From Chlamydiota bacterium (lineage in GTDB: Bacteria > Chlamydiota > Chlamydiia > Chlamydiales > SLFE01), in assembly GCA_011065065.1 (NCBI GenBank), contig JAAKFL010000119.1, positions 1 to 6,182 on the forward strand: 6,182 nucleotides of DNA, written 5' to 3'. A program made the translations under genes and the position numbers. Shown here in pieces: positions 1 through 3,600 of the stretch. Numbering within the stretch: position 1 is the stretch's first letter; every line of letters begins with the position of its first letter. A model generated the notes under the pieces. It was not told where the DNA came from. It saw only the letters and a list, made by a program, of their open reading frames with translations, and did not search any database.

Positions 1-126
1 TGCGTAGAACGACTCGTAGAAATCATCCACTCGGAACAGAAGAACATCATCTTTAGCACGCCTTTTGCACGCATGCCACTGTGTCATCATGGGTGTTACT
101 TTTTTTACTGTTGCTGTCAAACTCAT
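1..126 (-). CDS. mutS: DNA mismatch repair protein MutS, N-terminal fragment (continues off the left edge)
   Basis: This is the first 42 codons of MutS, the ATPase that recognises base mismatches and small loops in new DNA and recruits MutL. The translation contains TPMM (residues 11-14), WHACK (17-21) and LLFRVDDFYESFYA (29-42), the start of mismatch-binding domain I. The Phe-x-Glu motif that contacts the mispaired base is F36-Y-E38, the same numbering as in E. coli MutS. The common Met-Gly-Asp before FYE is Val-Asp-Asp here. The ATG at 126-124 is the first start codon after an in-frame TGA (156-154) and has an AGGA nine bases upstream; the internal Met13 has no Shine-Dalgarno site. MutS2 is excluded because it lacks domain I. 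From memory the wording is closest to chlamydial MutS. Only the start is present, so the intactness of the gene cannot be judged. It is divergent from the giant GHKL gene. Confidence 0.92.
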   Translation of the reverse strand, partial: MSLTATVKKVTPMMTQWHACKRRAKDDVLLFRVDDFYESFYA

Positions 127-135
127 GGACAGTAA

Positions 136-139
136 TCCT
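136..139 (-). promoter_or_regulatory. Ribosome binding site of mutS
   Basis: On the minus strand AGGA lies nine bases before the ATG at 126-124. It is a modest Shine-Dalgarno match, but it supports this start over the internal Met13 codon, which is preceded only by an A-rich stretch. Confidence 0.6.
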
Positions 140-224
140 ATCAGGAGTAAGGGTCATATTTCAAGAGAAAAAAGAAGGGAAGGGATGGGTTTGCCGTTTT
201 TGAATTTAAATCTCTTTTAAAATT

Positions 225-253
225 TTAATATAACCTTAATAATTAACAGTCAA
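225..253 (-). promoter_or_regulatory. Candidate sigma70-type promoter of mutS
   Basis: Read on the minus strand, a TTGACT -35 hexamer (253-248; consensus TTGACA) is followed after 17 bases by TATTAA (230-225), or after 15 bases by TATATT (232-227). The spacer is AT-rich, as is usual for chlamydial sigma66 promoters. Initiation near 218 would give a leader of about 90 bases. The -35 lies wholly within the first copy of the ACAGTCAAAT repeat, so a factor binding the repeat could control mutS. The start site is inferred from hexamers only. Confidence 0.5.
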
Positions 254-255
254 AT
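246..255 (+). repeat. Direct repeat ACAGTCAAAT, copy 1
   Basis: This exact 10-base copy of the sequence at 320-329 lies 74 bases upstream of it (start to start). It contains the complement of the mutS -35 hexamer and sits just upstream of the candidate plus-strand promoter. It could be an operator half or simply a repeated -35-like sequence. Confidence 0.5.
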
Positions 256-280
256 ACTTATGGGAATACATTCTTCAATC

Positions 281-289
281 TGCTAAAAT
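281..289 (+). promoter_or_regulatory. Candidate extended -10 promoter of the giant GHKL gene
   Basis: TGCTAAAAT fits an extended -10 element (TG-N-TAAAAT, one mismatch to TATAAT). No convincing -35 hexamer is seen 16-18 bases upstream. Initiation near 296 would give a leader of about 58 bases before the ATG at 354. The two copies of ACAGTCAAAT lie on either side, one upstream and one in the predicted leader. Such elements arise easily by chance in AT-rich DNA. Confidence 0.3.
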
Positions 290-319
290 ATCCAATTTCG
301 CCATTTGTGGTACTTTTTT

Positions 320-329
320 ACAGTCAAAT
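320..329 (+). repeat. Direct repeat ACAGTCAAAT, copy 2
   Basis: This is the second exact copy of the 10-base repeat, 24 bases before the giant gene's ATG and within its predicted leader. Its minus-strand TTGACT is not followed by a usable -10, which argues against a second mutS promoter and leaves an operator as one possible role. Confidence 0.5.
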
Positions 330-341
330 TGTGCCAACAAC

Positions 342-346
342 AAGGA
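342..346 (+). promoter_or_regulatory. Ribosome binding site of the giant GHKL gene
   Basis: AAGGA stands seven bases before the ATG at 354, an ideal spacing. A second AGGA at 350-353 touches the start codon and is too close to act. The reading frame is open back to a TAA at 240-242 but has no ATG, GTG or TTG before 354, so this site fixes the start. Confidence 0.75.
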
Positions 347-353
347 TCCAGGA

Positions 354-635
354 ATGAATTTTCTTACTAAACTTTCATTTATTTCAAGAATACCTGTACG
401 TAGACCTCTATTCGGTCAACGCCTCACCTTAAATAAAAATAGATCAAGAACAATTATTTCATGTAATAAACCTTCATTGTTTCACAAAAACAGTAATACA
501 CTTAGGTATCGAGCAATTACTCCAAAATTGAGTCAACTATCCAAACTTTCTAATATTATATTTGCAACCCCTCAAAAAGTTGGGATAAATCCTAAAATCT
601 TGACATCCTGCCGTACTTATAACGTGTCAATCAGG
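354..635 (+). other. Basic N-terminal segment without acidic residues (residues 1-94)
   Basis: The first Asp or Glu of the protein is D95 (codon 636-638). The 94 residues before it hold 18 Lys/Arg and are rich in Ser, Asn, Thr, Leu and Ile. There is no Sec signal peptide: no continuous hydrophobic core follows the initial basic residues. The composition resembles mitochondrial presequences or type III secretion N-termini. If the host assignment is right, it may direct export or organelle targeting. It could also be a disordered nucleic-acid- or membrane-binding tail. The composition is seen directly; the role is inferred. Confidence 0.5.
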
Positions 636-3600
636 GATCAATTTAAATGGATCAAATCTACTTTTTCGAATATCAAAAAAAATGTAGTTACACCACTACC
701 TTCTAGTCAGAGCAATGCACCCCAATCTTCTGATCTGAAAACGACCATCGAAAACGCTCTGAGCTCCAATCAAACCTTCTCCCTACCCCTCGAAGAACTG
801 ATCGTCAAAATCATCTCTAAAGATTCCAAAATTGCCAAAAACCTCAATCTACCCATACATGATATGGTGAAAAAATGGATTCGAAACGCCTCCACCTACA
901 TTTTTCAAGATCCCCTTCGATCTTTCCTGGAGCTAATCCTCAACTCTTACGATGCCCAAAATCCCGATGATCAACCCATCGGTCGGTTTGGCATGGGCTT
1001 CTTTTCAATTTTTTACTTCCTCACACACAAAGAAACCGACGGCTGCATCATTGAGCTGAAAACGCGCTATTTGGAAGATGGAAAGCTGAAAGGATATCAA
1101 ATCACTTTTGAAAAAAATGAAAGCATAGAACTTACCTTTTTTCCGCTATCACAAGAAGAACTCAAAAATGGCCCGGGAACAGATATTAAAATTTTACCCA
1201 TTAATTCAAGTTTTTCAGAAGAAACACTGAGAAAATTAAGGGAGTACACCTTCTATGTCGATTTTCAGCATAAGGGCAAGCTTTTCTTAAACGATAATCT
1301 CTCAGACCCTGTAGCCATTGGCCATGCTCCAGAGACCCAAAAACCACCGATTCAAGTAGACCTTACAAGTCAAGAATTGCGTGTTTCAGATCATGGCACG
1401 GGCATTCCACTCGATATCGCCTTGCGAAAGTTGTTGATTCCAAGTTCTACCACTAAGAAATTCAAGTCGGACGAGCAGACACAAAGACAAGCTCTACGCG
1501 AAACATCCTCAGCTGCTACCCTCACCAGATATCGCGGAAAAAGCGATCCCAACCAATCACATTTTATCGTCACAGTCGATGATGTTGTTGTCATGAACAT
1601 CCCTCTGCTAGAGACTCTTCTACCACCTCAGGATTGGATGGGGGAAGATGCTTGTGATCTGCTACTCACCCTCAAAGGAGCCCGCCTCATCACCTCTAGA
1701 GATGAAGTATTAATCGATGAAAATGGCTCTAGTTTTGAAGAGCAATACATCAAGAAGGTCATAACAGAGACAGTGCAAGCTTGCGTAGATCCCAATAATT
1801 CGAATGTTTCTCGTGTCCTTGCAGCTCTCTACCGCGGTCTGCAGGCATGGGAAACGCGGACTGCAGCCTCACATCTGTCGGGGCGTTTTACTGGTCACTT
1901 GAAAAATGAACTGGGTAAACTCCTAAAGAAACACCCTGAAATCATTCCCATTGACCCCAATGTCTATCCGCAATTGACCTCCATCCTTGACGGTCAATCC
2001 CATTTCCTTCCCCTCGAACCTTTTCTTGCAGGTTATAACTACAATCGACTGGAAAAATGGATCAGGTTCCATTTCCATGAAAAGGTGGATCAAACAGTTG
2101 AAGAGCGATCAAAACAGCTTCAAAATTTAGCCCTAAATGGATATGTGATCGATGGGATGCCCTTGTATATTGTTGATGATAGAAAACTTCCAAAAACTCC
2201 GGAAGGGACTCCATTAATCACAAAGTTAGGCCTCCCCAACACTCTATTTTGTCCCGCATCTGTACTTGATGAGGTCTTGAAATCAAATACGCAAGACCTG
2301 GGGGCTCTGCGAGATCGTCTTGTCGAAGCTGTGATCTTCCGCTACCATGATCATGATGGAGTCTTGCCTCCGTATATGCCTACTGAAGGGCAAAATCTTG
2401 CTCAGGCCTCTCGAGAGGAAGGGGCTGTCCCTGCTAGCATGGGTAAGTACCTCCTTTATGTCAATCCCGGAGAGATACCAAAACCCCGCGATGATTTCGA
2501 ATCTGCAATTTGGTATAATTGCTTAGAGCGTGGGTTTGTTAATCACCTTCACAAGAAGATTAATGTTCTTTCCGATGTTCCCAATGGTGTTCTCAAACAA
2601 TTTTGGAATGAGTATGTCAGTGGGAGGAATCGAAGTGAATACTGTCTTGAAGATATTTATCGTTGGCCGTCTCGGCAGCGATTCCTTTTTAAGAAAAGTA
2701 CTGTTATAAAACAAGTTGTCTATTTAATGACACATTTAATTATTTTGAAAAAAAATAATAAACAGAAATATAAGAAATTAAAAACTGAATTCAATACTAT
2801 TGGAGAAAAAATCTACTATGGGGAAGATGGGCAACTGTATGAATGCGATTTGAATGCGATTAACAAGGCTTTTGAGTATGTTCTGAATGGTAAAATCCCC
2901 ACTGTTACCTTCCAAGATAAAAAAGTTTATGAGATGAATGAGGATGAATGGAAAGAGTATAAAGCTAAAGAGAAAAAAATAGTTGAATATATTACAGCAA
3001 CCTTTGAAAAGAAAGGCTCAATTGAATCCTGCTTTAAATCAATTTCTCCAAAACCTTTCATCAATTTTCTTTTTTTAGAGCTGCTCATATATTATCGTCT
3101 TTATCCTTCAGAAGCATTTCTTGAGGAAATGAAGGCGTTTTATCCGACAAGAAATTATAATGATCGGAGGTATTCACCTAAAGTAAAGTCTTCAAAACAA
3201 CTGATGCTTGATCGATTTCAGTTTGAAAAGACCGCTCCATTTCTCGCTGTTGGCAATGAAGTGCTCTGGCCACTGCCAAAGGATAAACCCGTCACAGCAC
3301 AACACTTGTTGAGAGTTCTCGGCGCAATGCTATTTGATCGTAATCGCGAATACTACATCGAGTTTGGTTTAGGACTAGACTTCGAGCCTAAGAATCTACC
3401 AGGAGAGGATCAAGATCCTGTTCTCCGAGCTATAAAACAGCGTGAGGTCAGAACGGCACCCATGACTCATATTGGTCTTAAACCTGAACGTCTTAAAGAC
3501 ATGAATGTAGCTTTTTGTGAGCTCTCTTTTGCTGCACAACATGAAATCAATCTTAATACACCAGGTATTGTCCAAACAGTGATGAATGTTTCACATCCTC

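Noticed and set aside
1..135. Plus-strand reading frame open from the left edge to a TAA at 133-135, possible end of an upstream gene
   Set aside because: It translates to an unlikely Cys/Tyr-rich tail (YFFYCCCQ), while the opposite strand gives the clear MutS N-terminus.
3054..3101. Possible transmembrane helix at residues 901-916
   Set aside because: Short, containing Glu and followed by Tyr/Arg; more likely a buried helix.
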